7,030 nt of DNA, taken from positions 1-7,030 of the forward strand of contig CAKZXL010000866.1 in the NCBI GenBank assembly GCA_937883885.1, written 5' to 3'. This document shows positions 1 through 5,901 of this stretch, one piece after another (position 1 is the stretch's first letter; each line of letters opens with the position of its first letter). The position numbers were made by a program, and so were the translations under genes. This DNA comes from an uncultured Aquincola sp. GTDB taxonomy: Bacteria; Pseudomonadota; Gammaproteobacteria; Burkholderiales; Burkholderiaceae. The notes below the pieces were generated by a model, which searched no databases, had not been told where the DNA came from, and saw nothing but the letters and a program-made list of their open reading frames with translations.

Positions 1-665
1 CAGGCGGCCGGTGGCAGCGTCCAGCTCGGCCTGGGTGCAGCGCGGCTCCATCGGGCTGGCGGCCAGGCGCTGGTTGCGGATGTCCACCTGCACCACATGC
101 GCCGCGGCGGCAAAGGCGGCGGCAGTGGCCGCGGCGTCGCCATGGCGCATCTCGGCCGCGATGTTGTCGGGCGCGGCTTCGCACAGCACGGGCGCGCCGG
201 GACTCACCGCCTGCACCGGGTCGGTCACGGCGGGCAGCTCTTCGTAGTCCACCCACAGCGCGGCGGCGGCGTTGCGGGCGGCTTCACGCGTGTCGGCCAC
301 CACGGCGGCCACGGCCTCGCCGACGAAGCGCACCACCTCGTGCGCCAGCGCATGGCGCGCCGCGGTGGCGCCGGGGCTGCCGCCGGGCCGCTTGAAGCCG
401 CCACCGGGCAACGGCTTGACGCCTGCGGCCACCAGGTCGGCGCCGGTGTACACCGCCAGCACGCCGGGCTGGGCCAGCGCGCCCTCTACGTCGATCGACA
501 GGATGCGCGCATGGGCGTAGGTGGAGCGGGCGAAGGCCAGGTGCACCTGGCCGGCGGGCGCCACGTCATCGGTGAAGCGGCCTCTGCCAGTGACCAGCGC
601 CGGGTCTTCGATGCGGCGCACGGTGTGGCCGCTGCCGTAGCGGCCGGTCTCGACGGCGGCGGCGC

Positions 666-669
<4 letters not shown>
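1..669 (-). CDS. Molybdopterin-binding large subunit, xanthine dehydrogenase/CO dehydrogenase family (partial, N-terminal 223 residues)
   Basis: This is the N-terminal part of the large, molybdenum-cofactor-carrying subunit of a molybdenum hydroxylase (CoxL/XdhB-like), an enzyme that hydroxylates a carbon of a heterocycle or aldehyde and passes electrons to the [2Fe-2S] subunit. I translated the minus strand from ATG at 669. The reading frame stays open to the left edge, where the C-terminal two thirds are cut off. Family hallmarks are [15 protein letters not shown] (residues 18-32), S-x-x-AHA (49-54), [15 protein letters not shown] (113-127), DYEELPAV (141-148) and [12 protein letters not shown] (199-210). 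The start overlaps the stop of the small-subunit gene as ATGA, with AAGGGGG a few bases upstream as ribosome binding site, so the two are translationally coupled. The catalytic Glu and the main molybdopterin-contacting parts lie outside the window, so the substrate cannot be named. Family assignment is firm; the exact enzyme is unknown. Confidence 0.93.
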
Positions 670-1148
<479 letters not shown>

Positions 1149-1154
1149 GGGCTT

Positions 1155-1172
1155 CCTTCGCTTGGGCGAAGG
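1155..1172 (-). promoter_or_regulatory. Hairpin overlapping the ribosome binding site of the [2Fe-2S] subunit gene
   Basis: CCTTCGC at 1155-1161 and GCGAAGG at 1166-1172 form a perfect 7-bp stem with a 4-base loop. In the minus-strand transcript the 3' arm contains part of the purine-rich Shine-Dalgarno sequence (GCGAAGGAAG) of the gene starting at 1148. Folding would partly hide that site. No run of U follows, so an intrinsic terminator is unlikely. The pairing is seen; the regulatory role is inference. Confidence 0.45.
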
Positions 1173-1183
1173 GCCATGCTAAT

Positions 1184-1205
1184 CCGACGCCCTGAACTGC
1201 GTCGG
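1184..1205 (-). terminator. Hairpin directly after the tolC stop codon (weak terminator candidate)
   Basis: CCGACGC at 1184-1190 and GCGTCGG at 1199-1205 pair perfectly (7 bp, 8-base loop), starting one base after the tolC stop. The transcript then continues GATTAGC without a U tract. It may protect the tolC 3' end, cause partial termination before the hydroxylase genes, or be incidental in GC-rich DNA. Confidence 0.4.
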
Positions 1206-1206
1206 T

Positions 1207-2541
1207 TCATGGCATCAACAGCGCGTTGATGGCCAGCAGGTCGTCGCCACGCAGCTGGCCGGCGGCCTGCTTCAGGCGCAGCGTGCCCAGCAGCACGTTG
1301 TAGCGGGCAAATGCCAGGTCGCGCTGGGTGGTGAAGAGCTGGGTTTGCGCGTTCAGCACGTCGAGGTTGACGCGCACGCCCACCCGGTAGCCCAGCTGCG
1401 TGGCTTCCAGTGCCAGGCGGCTGGAGGCTTCGGCCGCTTCCAGCGCACGCGCCTGCGCCAGGCCCGACTGCACCTGGAAGTAGGCCGTGCGGGTGGCGGT
1501 GGCCACGCTGCGGCGGGCGGCGTCCAGGTCGTTTCGGGCGCGCTCTTCCAGCGCCAGGGTTTCCTTGACGCGGTTCTGGATGGCAAAGCCGGCGAACAGC
1601 GGCAGGTTCATCTCCACGCCCACGCTGGCCGGCACGCTGTTGCCCGGCAGCTCGGCGGCATTGCCACGCTGGCGCTGGCCGCCCACCTGGGCCGTGAGTT
1701 CCACGGTGGGCAGGTGGCCGGCGCGGGCCTTCTCGGTCTCGAGCCGGGCGGTTTCCAGGCCGGCCAGCGCCCGGCGCACGCCGGGGTGGGTGTCCCAGGC
1801 GCTGGTGACCCAGGCCTCTGCGTCGGCCGGTGCCAGGTCGGGCAGCATCACCGGCTGCTTCAGCGGGTTGGGCTGCACGTTGGCGCGGCCCACCAACTGG
1901 TCGAGCACCACGCGGCGGGTGCGCAGGTCGTTCTCGGCCGCCAGTTCCTGCGAGGTGGCCAGGTCGAAGCGGGCCTGCGCCTCACGCGTGTCGGTGATGG
2001 TGGCGGTGCCCACCTCGAAGTTGCGCTTGGCCGAGGCCAGCTGCTCGCTGATGGCCTTCTTGTTGGCCTGGGCGGTGCCCAGCGTGTCTTGCGCGGCCAG
2101 CACGTCGAAGTAGGCCTGGGCCACGCGCACCACCAGGTCTTGTTCGGCGGTTTCCAGCTCGGCGGCGCTGGCTTCCAGCAGCACCTGCGCCTGGGCGATG
2201 GTGGCGCTGTCGGCGCGGTTGAAGAGGGTCTGCCGGCCGCTGATGCCCACCACGGTGGTGCGCGACTTCAATTCCAGGTCGCGGGTGCGCCAGTCGGTGC
2301 GGGCATTGGTGTGGCTGGCACCCACGCCGATGCTGGGCAGCCGCAGCGCGTCGGCCTGGGCGGCGCGGAACTGGTTGCTGTCGGCCAGCGCGCGGGCGGC
2401 CAGGTAGGTGGCGTCGTAGGGGCGGGCGGCGTTGTACAGCTCGATCAACGATTGCGCGCGCGCTGCAGGCGCAGCGCCCAGGGCCAGTAGCACGGCCAGC
2501 ATCAGGTGGCCAGGGCGCCGGCGCGGCAAGGGGTTGGGCAT
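1207..2541 (-). CDS. tolC: TolC-family outer membrane channel protein (type I secretion / efflux)
   Basis: The product is a 444-residue outer membrane protein of the TolC/OEP family: a trimeric barrel plus periplasmic helical tunnel that joins inner-membrane exporters or RND pumps to the outside. The chosen ATG at 2541 has a strong ribosome binding site (GAGGAG) and begins a clear signal peptide: basic MPNPLPRRRP, a hydrophobic stretch LMLAVLLALGAA, then cleavage predicted after ARA (residues 27-29). The mature part starts QSLIELYNAARPYDATYLAA, the usual TolC opening, and shows the duplicated helical repeats, for example ELETAEQDLVVRVAQAYFDVLAAQDTL in the first half and RSVATATRTAYFQVQSG in the second. 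The end, RYNVLLGTLRLKQAAGQL, is also typical. The frame continues upstream to a GTG at 2631, but that extension is Ser-rich and would bury the signal peptide. No exporter or fusion protein lies beside it, so the partner is unknown. It may be co-regulated with pcm and tetR. Confidence 0.93.
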   Translation of the reverse strand: MPNPLPRRRPGHLMLAVLLALGAAPAARAQSLIELYNAARPYDATYLAARALADSNQFRAAQADALRLPSIGVGASHTNARTDWRTRDLELKSRTTVVGISGRQTLFNRADSATIAQAQVLLEASAAELETAEQDLVVRVAQAYFDVLAAQDTLGTAQANKKAISEQLASAKRNFEVGTATITDTREAQARFDLATSQELAAENDLRTRRVVLDQLVGRANVQPNPLKQPVMLPDLAPADAEAWVTSAWDTHPGVRRALAGLETARLETEKARAGHLPTVELTAQVGGQRQRGNAAELPGNSVPASVGVEMNLPLFAGFAIQNRVKETLALEERARNDLDAARRSVATATRTAYFQVQSGLAQARALEAAEASSRLALEATQLGYRVGVRVNLDVLNAQTQLFTTQRDLAFARYNVLLGTLRLKQAAGQLRGDDLLAINALLMP

Positions 2542-2738
2542 GGGGCTCCTCACTTCAGAAGACGTGGTTCTTGACGACGACGAAGCGCTGCTGCTGGACA
2601 CCGGCTGCGCCGCCATGGGCGGCGATTGCACCTGGGTGGCGGGCGCGCTGCACCCGCCATGCGACCACCTGCGTGGTGCGGGCCGTGAACGGTGGAAAGC
2701 GCGGCATGGAAAGGGGCTGCCGCGCCTGCACGTTCAAC
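2542..2738 (-). other. Leader region between the pcm-like gene and tolC, with two hairpins and no convincing gene
   Basis: These 197 bp hold no protein I can support. Two perfect inverted repeats are present. CGCCGCC (2608-2614) pairs with GGCGGCG (2618-2624) across a 3-base loop, and TGGCGGG (2637-2643) pairs with CCCGCCA (2653-2659) across 9 bases. Neither is followed by a U tract. TTGAAC just after the pcm stop resembles a -35 element, but no matching -10 stands at 16-18 bp. The tolC ribosome binding site GAGGAG lies at the downstream end. In related bacteria, as I recall, a small rhodanese gene can stand between pcm and tolC; I see no trace of one here. Confidence 0.5.
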
Positions 2739-3392
2739 TCAGAACGCGAAGCGGGTCGGCTCGCCGAAGCCGTTCAGGCGCGGCGCGACGGTGTCGAACA
2801 GCACCTGGCGCTGGAAGGCGCTGGCGCCGGTGCGGGTGACCAGCACCGCGCGCATCACCGGCTGCTGGCCGACGATGGCGACCAGCCGGCCACCTTCCTT
2901 CAGCTGGTCCAGCACGGCCTGCGGCACCTCGGACACGGAGCCCGACAGCACGATGACGTCGAACGGCGCTTCGGCGGGCAGGCCCTTGCTGCCGTCGGCT
3001 TCCACCACCTTGGCATTGACCACGCCGGCGCGGCGCAGGTTCTCGCGGGCCAGCGCGGCCAGCTCGGGCTCGATTTCCAGGGTGGTGACGCGCTGGGCAC
3101 GCGCGGCCAGCAGCGCGGCCATGTAGCCCGAGCCGGCGCCGACTTCCAGCACGCGGTCGTCGCGGGTGACTTCCAGCTCCTGCAGCAGGCGGGCCTCGAT
3201 CTTGGGCTCGAGCATGCTCTGGCCGGCGGGCAGCGGCACCTGGGTGTCGACGAAGGCCAGCGCACGGTGCGCCTCGGGCACGAACGCCTCGCGCTTGACC
3301 TGGGTCAGCAGGGTCAGCACGTCCTGGTCGAGCACGTCCCAGGGGCGGATCTGCTGCTCGATCATGTTGAAGCGGGCTTGTTCGATGTTCAT
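2739..3392 (-). CDS. Protein-L-isoaspartate O-methyltransferase-like SAM-dependent methyltransferase
   Basis: This 217-residue cytoplasmic protein is a class I SAM-dependent methyltransferase of the PCMT family, whose classical members methylate isoaspartyl residues in damaged proteins. The N-terminus MNIEQARFNMIEQQIRPWDV and the nucleotide-binding motif VLEVGAGSGYMAALLA (residues 81-96) are clear. E96-x-E98 (LEIEPE) fits the acidic post-motif I, and FDVIVLSGSVSEVP (134-147) fits motif II. The segment GQSMLEP (57-63) aligns with GQTISQP of E. coli Pcm, but the serine implicated in substrate binding is replaced by Leu61, so true isoaspartate repair activity is doubtful. I chose ATG at 3392 because conserved sequence begins there; the frame extends upstream through tetR-overlapping, low-quality sequence. 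The ribosome binding site (AAGAG) is weak. It follows tetR by 46 bp and precedes tolC. I leave the symbol blank because of the altered motif. Confidence 0.88.
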   Translation of the reverse strand: MNIEQARFNMIEQQIRPWDVLDQDVLTLLTQVKREAFVPEAHRALAFVDTQVPLPAGQSMLEPKIEARLLQELEVTRDDRVLEVGAGSGYMAALLAARAQRVTTLEIEPELAALARENLRRAGVVNAKVVEADGSKGLPAEAPFDVIVLSGSVSEVPQAVLDQLKEGGRLVAIVGQQPVMRAVLVTRTGASAFQRQVLFDTVAPRLNGFGEPTRFAF

Positions 3393-3417
3393 GGCTCTTG
3401 GTCTGGCGTTAGGGCGG

Positions 3418-3434
3418 AGGGGCGGAAAGCCCCT
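3418..3434 (+). terminator. Short hairpin between tetR and the pcm-like gene
   Basis: AGGGGC (3418-3423) and GCCCCT (3429-3434) form a perfect 6-bp stem with a 5-base loop. On the plus strand it is followed by GAGTTTATTTC, a modest T-rich tail, so it could stop transcription running antisense to tetR. In the tetR direction no U tract follows, so read-through into pcm is expected. Only the pairing is certain. Confidence 0.3.
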
Positions 3435-3438
3435 GAGT

Positions 3439-4104
3439 TTATTTCGGCAAGGGGGCACCGGCGCTGACGCCGCGCAGCACCAGCGCCAGATGGTCGCGGA
3501 TGAAGCGGACGGGCTCGAAGCTGCGCTGCGGCAGCTGCATGCAGGCGCCCACCGCATGCTTGTGCAGGCACAGCATCACCATCGGCAGGATGATGGAGTG
3601 GGTGACGCTTTCGATGTCCATCGGCTGCAGGTGGCCGCTGCGCACGCCCCGCTGCAGCATCTGCCCGATGAGCTGCGAGCCGGGCTCGATGACCTCGCTC
3701 AGGTAGAAGGCCGAGATCTCGGGGAAGTTGCGCGCCTCGGTCATGATCAGCTTGAACACGCCGCTGGCCGGGCTTTCATACACGCGCTGCCACCAGTCGG
3801 CCAGCACGCCGAACAGCACCGCGGGCTCGGCATCTTCGTGGCGGGCCACTTCCAGCGCACCGGCGCGCACTTCTTCGCCCAGGTAGTGGCGGATCACCGC
3901 CTTCAGCAGCTCGTCCTTGCTGGGGTAGTACAGGTACAGCGTGCCCTTGGAGACGCCGGCACGGGCGGCCACTTCTTCGGAGCGGCTGGTGGCAAAGCCC
4001 TTTTCCACGAACACCTCGAGCGCGGCCGCCAGCAACTCATGCGGCCGCGCTTCCTTGCGGCGCTGGCGGACGGCTCGGGCGGGTTCGGGTGAACCGGTGG
4101 ACAT
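3439..4104 (-). CDS. TetR/AcrR-family transcriptional regulator
   Basis: This is a 221-residue repressor-type DNA-binding protein. The N-terminal TetR domain spans roughly residues 20-68: helix RPHELLAAALEVFVEKGF, then the helix-turn-helix with SEEVAARAGVSKGTLYLYYPSKDELLKAV, a near-perfect family signature. The rest is a helical ligand-binding and dimerisation domain whose variable sequence does not identify the inducer. Start ATG at 4104 has no strong Shine-Dalgarno sequence; the predicted leader is about 27 bases. A sigma70-like promoter (-35 at 4161-4166, -10 at 4138-4143) and an inverted repeat at 4120-4133 over the expected transcription start indicate autorepression. The gene leads the minus-strand series tetR, pcm-like, tolC, and stands back to back with the DUF1439 lipoprotein. 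A role in controlling TolC-dependent efflux is plausible, but inference. Confidence 0.94.
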   Translation of the reverse strand: MSTGSPEPARAVRQRRKEARPHELLAAALEVFVEKGFATSRSEEVAARAGVSKGTLYLYYPSKDELLKAVIRHYLGEEVRAGALEVARHEDAEPAVLFGVLADWWQRVYESPASGVFKLIMTEARNFPEISAFYLSEVIEPGSQLIGQMLQRGVRSGHLQPMDIESVTHSIILPMVMLCLHKHAVGACMQLPQRSFEPVRFIRDHLALVLRGVSAGAPLPK

Positions 4105-4119
4105 CGGCGTTGCTTTGTT

Positions 4120-4133
4120 ACTGACTGGTCAGT
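4120..4133. promoter_or_regulatory. Putative TetR-family operator
   Basis: ACTGAC (4120-4125) and GTCAGT (4128-4133) are a perfect inverted repeat around TG. It lies 4-17 bases past the -10 box of tetR, covering the predicted start of transcription. The position and the GACTG/CAGTC-rich half-sites are typical of TetR-family self-repression. Binding by the adjacent regulator is inferred, not shown. Confidence 0.7.
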
Positions 4134-4137
4134 CATT

Positions 4138-4166
4138 AATGTAGCCCTGGGCCTGCGCAGGGTCAA
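4138..4166 (-). promoter_or_regulatory. Sigma70-like promoter of tetR
   Basis: On the minus strand, TTGACC (4166-4161) and TACATT (4143-4138) are separated by exactly 17 bp. These match TTGACA and TATAAT at 5/6 and 4/6 positions. Transcription should begin near 4131, inside the inverted repeat at 4120-4133, and give a short leader before the ATG at 4104. A 10-bp palindrome (CCTGCGCAGG, 4152-4161) lies in the spacer. Confidence 0.7.
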
Positions 4167-4193
4167 CCAAGCGGCTTGGGTAAGCTGGCCGCC

Positions 4194-4814
4194 ATGCAAA
4201 GAAGACCTTTCCTGATGGCGGCCGCAGCCGCAGGGGCCGTGCTGCTGGCCGGCTGTGCCGGCCTGCCGCGCACGGTGGTGATCACCGAAGCCCAGCTGCA
4301 GGACAAGCTCGCCGCCCAGTTTCCGCAGCAGCGGCGGGTGATGTCGCTGCTGGACCTGAACATCGGCTCGCCGGCCTTGAAGCTGCTGCCCGAGCAGAAC
4401 CGCGTGGCCGCGCGGCTGACGGTGGAGGCCACCGAACGCCTGAGCCGCCGCAGCGCCACCGGCACGGTGGACGCCGACAGCGCGCTGCGCTTCGAGCCCT
4501 CGGACATGTCGCTGCGGCTGCACCAGGTGCGGGTGGCCCGCTTCGACCTGGCCGATGCCGGCGGCGCCTGGCCCGCACCGGTGCGCCAGGCCGCCGGCGT
4601 GGTGGCCGAACAATTGCTTGAAGACCAGGCGGTGTGGCGCGCCTCCAGCAGCCAGGCCGACCGGCTGCGCCGGGCCGGCGTGCGCGACGTGAAGGTGCGC
4701 ATCACCGCCGCCGGCATCGAGCTGACGCTGGACGAGGAGAAGGCCCCCAAGCTCGCTGCGCTCGCGCCCCCCCAAGGGGGAGCTCAGTCCCTTGGGGCGG
4801 CCCGGCGGGACTGA
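4194..4814 (+). CDS. DUF1439-family (YceB-like) lipoprotein
   Basis: The product is a 206-residue predicted lipoprotein. The start MQRRPFLMAAAAAGAVLLAGC is a lipoprotein signal with lipobox LAGC, so Cys21 would be lipidated. Residue +2 is Ala, not Asp, which predicts sorting to the outer membrane. The body (TVVITEAQLQDKLAAQFP, then LDLNIGSPALKLLPEQNRV, SALRFEPSDMSLRLHQVRVA and VRDVKVRITAAGIELTLDE) resembles E. coli YceB and its DUF1439 relatives, whose function is not settled. ATG at 4194 is chosen because it fits the signal peptide; the frame also opens at TTG 4176. No strong ribosome binding site is visible. The last 23 residues (184-206) and the stop are encoded by a palindromic repeat, so the natural protein probably ended near ELTLDEE. 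It is transcribed divergently from tetR and may share its control region. Confidence 0.85.
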   Translation: MQRRPFLMAAAAAGAVLLAGCAGLPRTVVITEAQLQDKLAAQFPQQRRVMSLLDLNIGSPALKLLPEQNRVAARLTVEATERLSRRSATGTVDADSALRFEPSDMSLRLHQVRVARFDLADAGGAWPAPVRQAAGVVAEQLLEDQAVWRASSSQADRLRRAGVRDVKVRITAAGIELTLDEEKAPKLAALAPPQGGAQSLGAARRD

Positions 4815-4815
4815 G
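4743..4815 (+). repeat. REP-like GC-rich palindromic element overlapping the lipoprotein 3' end
   Basis: The stretch begins GCCCCCAAGCTCGCTGCGCT, continues through a run of seven C and AAGGGGG, then CCCTTGGGGCGGCCCGGCGG. It contains two overlapping perfect inverted repeats. CCCCAAGGG (4770-4778) pairs with CCCTTGGGG (4789-4797), and CTCAGTCCC (4783-4791) pairs with GGGACTGAG (4807-4815). GCTCGC is repeated at 4751-4756 and 4760-4765. From memory, sequences of this layout recur at gene ends in many Burkholderiales genomes; only one copy is in this window, so repetition cannot be shown here. It supplies the stop codon of the upstream gene and may also act as a 3' end structure. Confidence 0.7.
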
Positions 4816-4886
4816 GACGCGCCGCAGAGGCTGTCCTGCTGCTGTCCGCGGCACGGGTGGCCGCAGGACCGTCATGACCCCGCCGC

Positions 4887-4892
4887 TATGAT
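4887..4892 (+). promoter_or_regulatory. Candidate -10 box for uppP
   Basis: TATGAT matches the sigma70 -10 consensus at 5 of 6 positions and stands 50 bases before the uppP start, in the 128-bp gap after the lipoprotein gene. No good -35 hexamer lies 16-18 bp upstream (CAGGAC is nearest), so this is a candidate only. A T7 run at 4902-4908 would fall at the start of the transcript. Confidence 0.35.
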
Positions 4893-4917
4893 CGCCGGCT
4901 CTTTTTTTGACCGAAAA

Positions 4918-4935
4918 CGCCCCTGGGGCGGGAGG
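4918..4935 (+). promoter_or_regulatory. uppP ribosome binding site abutting a small hairpin; decides the GTG start
   Basis: GGGAGG (4930-4935) lies 7 bases before GTG at 4943 and 16 before the ATG at 4952, which favours the GTG. Immediately upstream CGCCCC (4918-4923) mirrors GGGGCG (4925-4930), a near-palindrome whose 3' arm shares its last G with the Shine-Dalgarno sequence. Folding could reduce ribosome access; that part is inference. Confidence 0.5.
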
Positions 4936-4942
4936 CTGCCAA

Positions 4943-5800
4943 GTGGATGTGATGTTGCTGGTGAAGGCTGCAGTGATGGGCCTGGTGGAAGGTTTCACCG
5001 AATTCCTTCCGATCTCTTCGACCGGCCACCTGATCCTCGCGGGGTCGCTGCTCAACTTCACCGGCGCCAGCGCCAAGGTGTTCGAGATTGCCATTCAAAC
5101 CGGCGCGATGTTCGCGGTGGTGTGGGAATACCGCGAGCGGCTGGCGCGCACCGTCTCCGGCATCACGCACGACCCGGTGGCCCAGCGCTTTGCGCGCAAT
5201 GTGCTGATCGCCTTCATCCCGGCCGTGGTGCTGGGCCTGTCGTTCGGCAAGGCCATCAAGGAAAAGCTGTTCCACCCGGTGCCGGTGGCCATGGCCTTCA
5301 TCGTCGGCGGCCTGATCATCCTGTGGGTGGAAGCGCGGCACCGCCGCCGCTACGGCGCACGCGACCAGGCCGGCGACCGCCACGCCCGCGTGCAGACGGT
5401 GGACGACATGACCGCGATGGATGCGCTGAAGGTCGGCTTCATCCAGTGCCTGGCGCTGGTGCCCGGCACCAGCCGTTCGGGCTCTACCATCATCGGCGGG
5501 CTGCTGCTGGGCTTTTCGCGCAAGGCGGCGGCCGAGTTCAGCTTCTACCTGGGCATCCCCACGCTGATGGGCGCGGGCGCCTACTCGGTGTGGAAGGAGC
5601 GCGCGGCGCTGAGCATGGCCGATGCGCCGATGTTCATCGTGGGCCTGATCTTCGCCTTCGTCAGCGCGCTGATCTGCATCCGCTGGCTGATCCGCTACGT
5701 CTCCAGCCACGACTTCACCGTGTTCGCCTGGTACCGCATCGTGTTCGGCGCGATCGTGCTGCTGACGGCCTACACGGGCTGGGTGGAGTGGGCCGCCTGA
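4943..5800 (+). CDS. uppP: Undecaprenyl-diphosphate phosphatase (BacA/UppP family)
   Basis: This 285-residue integral inner-membrane enzyme removes one phosphate from undecaprenyl diphosphate, regenerating the lipid carrier for peptidoglycan, O-antigen and other envelope polymers; extra copies give bacitracin resistance. Both catalytic signatures are present: [15 protein letters not shown] (residues 16-30, with Glu16 and Glu20 of the ExxxE motif and His29) and PGTSRSGST (174-182, with Arg178). Several hydrophobic segments alternate through the chain (for example 86-103, 114-129, 230-250 and 262-278). Length is close to the usual 265-285. Start GTG at 4943 gives [10 protein letters not shown], matches the N-terminus expected in betaproteobacteria and has GGGAGG at 7 bases. 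The loop at about residues 131-156 is rich in Arg and His and likely cytoplasmic or interdomain. It appears to be a single-gene unit, with hairpins after its stop. Confidence 0.96.
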   Translation: MDVMLLVKAAVMGLVEGFTEFLPISSTGHLILAGSLLNFTGASAKVFEIAIQTGAMFAVVWEYRERLARTVSGITHDPVAQRFARNVLIAFIPAVVLGLSFGKAIKEKLFHPVPVAMAFIVGGLIILWVEARHRRRYGARDQAGDRHARVQTVDDMTAMDALKVGFIQCLALVPGTSRSGSTIIGGLLLGFSRKAAAEFSFYLGIPTLMGAGAYSVWKERAALSMADAPMFIVGLIFAFVSALICIRWLIRYVSSHDFTVFAWYRIVFGAIVLLTAYTGWVEWAA

Positions 5801-5812
5801 AGCCGTAGCTTG

Positions 5813-5829
5813 CGCATCAATCCGATGCG
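5813..5829 (+). terminator. Hairpin after uppP (weak terminator candidate)
   Basis: CGCATC (5813-5818) and GATGCG (5824-5829) form a perfect 6-bp stem with a 5-base loop, 12 bases after the uppP stop. It is followed by GAGATTTC, only a short T stretch. Possible weak intrinsic terminator. Confidence 0.35.
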
Positions 5830-5851
5830 GAGATTTCATGCCTGAACGAGC

Positions 5852-5873
5852 GCGGCGGCCGATGAGCCGCCGC
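5852..5873 (+). terminator. Strong GC hairpin between uppP and the GST gene
   Basis: GCGGCGGC (5852-5859) and GCCGCCGC (5866-5873) form a perfect 8-bp all-GC stem with loop CGATGA. No T run follows on either strand, so it is not a classical intrinsic terminator. It lies 28 bases before the GST start codon and would be in the GST leader if transcription begins upstream. Confidence 0.35.
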
Positions 5874-5901
5874 TAGCATGGACCGGTCAACGGAGAACCC
5901 C

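Noticed and set aside
1345..2490. A 381-codon plus-strand open frame opposite tolC
   Set aside because: It is the antisense of a clear TolC protein; its translation is Gly/His/Ala/Gln-rich with no family motif, as expected for the opposite strand of GC-rich coding DNA.
2542..2631. A 30-residue N-terminal extension of TolC from GTG at 2631
   Set aside because: It is a Ser-rich, low-complexity stretch ahead of a complete signal peptide; the strong GAGGAG before ATG 2541 fixes the start.
2555..2737. A possible 60-residue minus-strand gene between pcm and tolC
   Set aside because: No ribosome binding site, no recognisable domain, and composition typical of chance frames. It does not resemble the rhodanese sometimes found at this position.
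2571..3467. A 298-codon plus-strand open frame opposite the pcm-like gene
   Set aside because: Its composition follows the antisense of the methyltransferase, which has a clear SAM-binding motif on the minus strand.
3393..3557. A 55-residue N-terminal extension of the pcm-like protein
   Set aside because: It overlaps the tetR 3' end in another frame, is Cys/Ser/Ala-rich, and ends exactly where the conserved MNIEQARFNMIEQQIRPW begins.
4902..4908. T7 run as the tail of an intrinsic terminator for the lipoprotein gene
   Set aside because: The only stem directly before it is GCCG/CGGC (4882-4885 and 4896-4899), 4 bp with a 10-base loop, too weak to call. The run may instead lie at the 5' end of the uppP transcript.
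4886..5839. A 317-codon minus-strand open frame opposite uppP
   Set aside because: The plus strand encodes UppP with both catalytic motifs; the antisense product is His/Arg/Asp-rich with no recognisable domain.
5878..5901. Upstream ATG for the GST gene at 5878
   Set aside because: The ribosome binding site GGAG lies between this ATG and 5902, and the family fold starts at MLELVIGNKNYSS, so 5902 is preferred.
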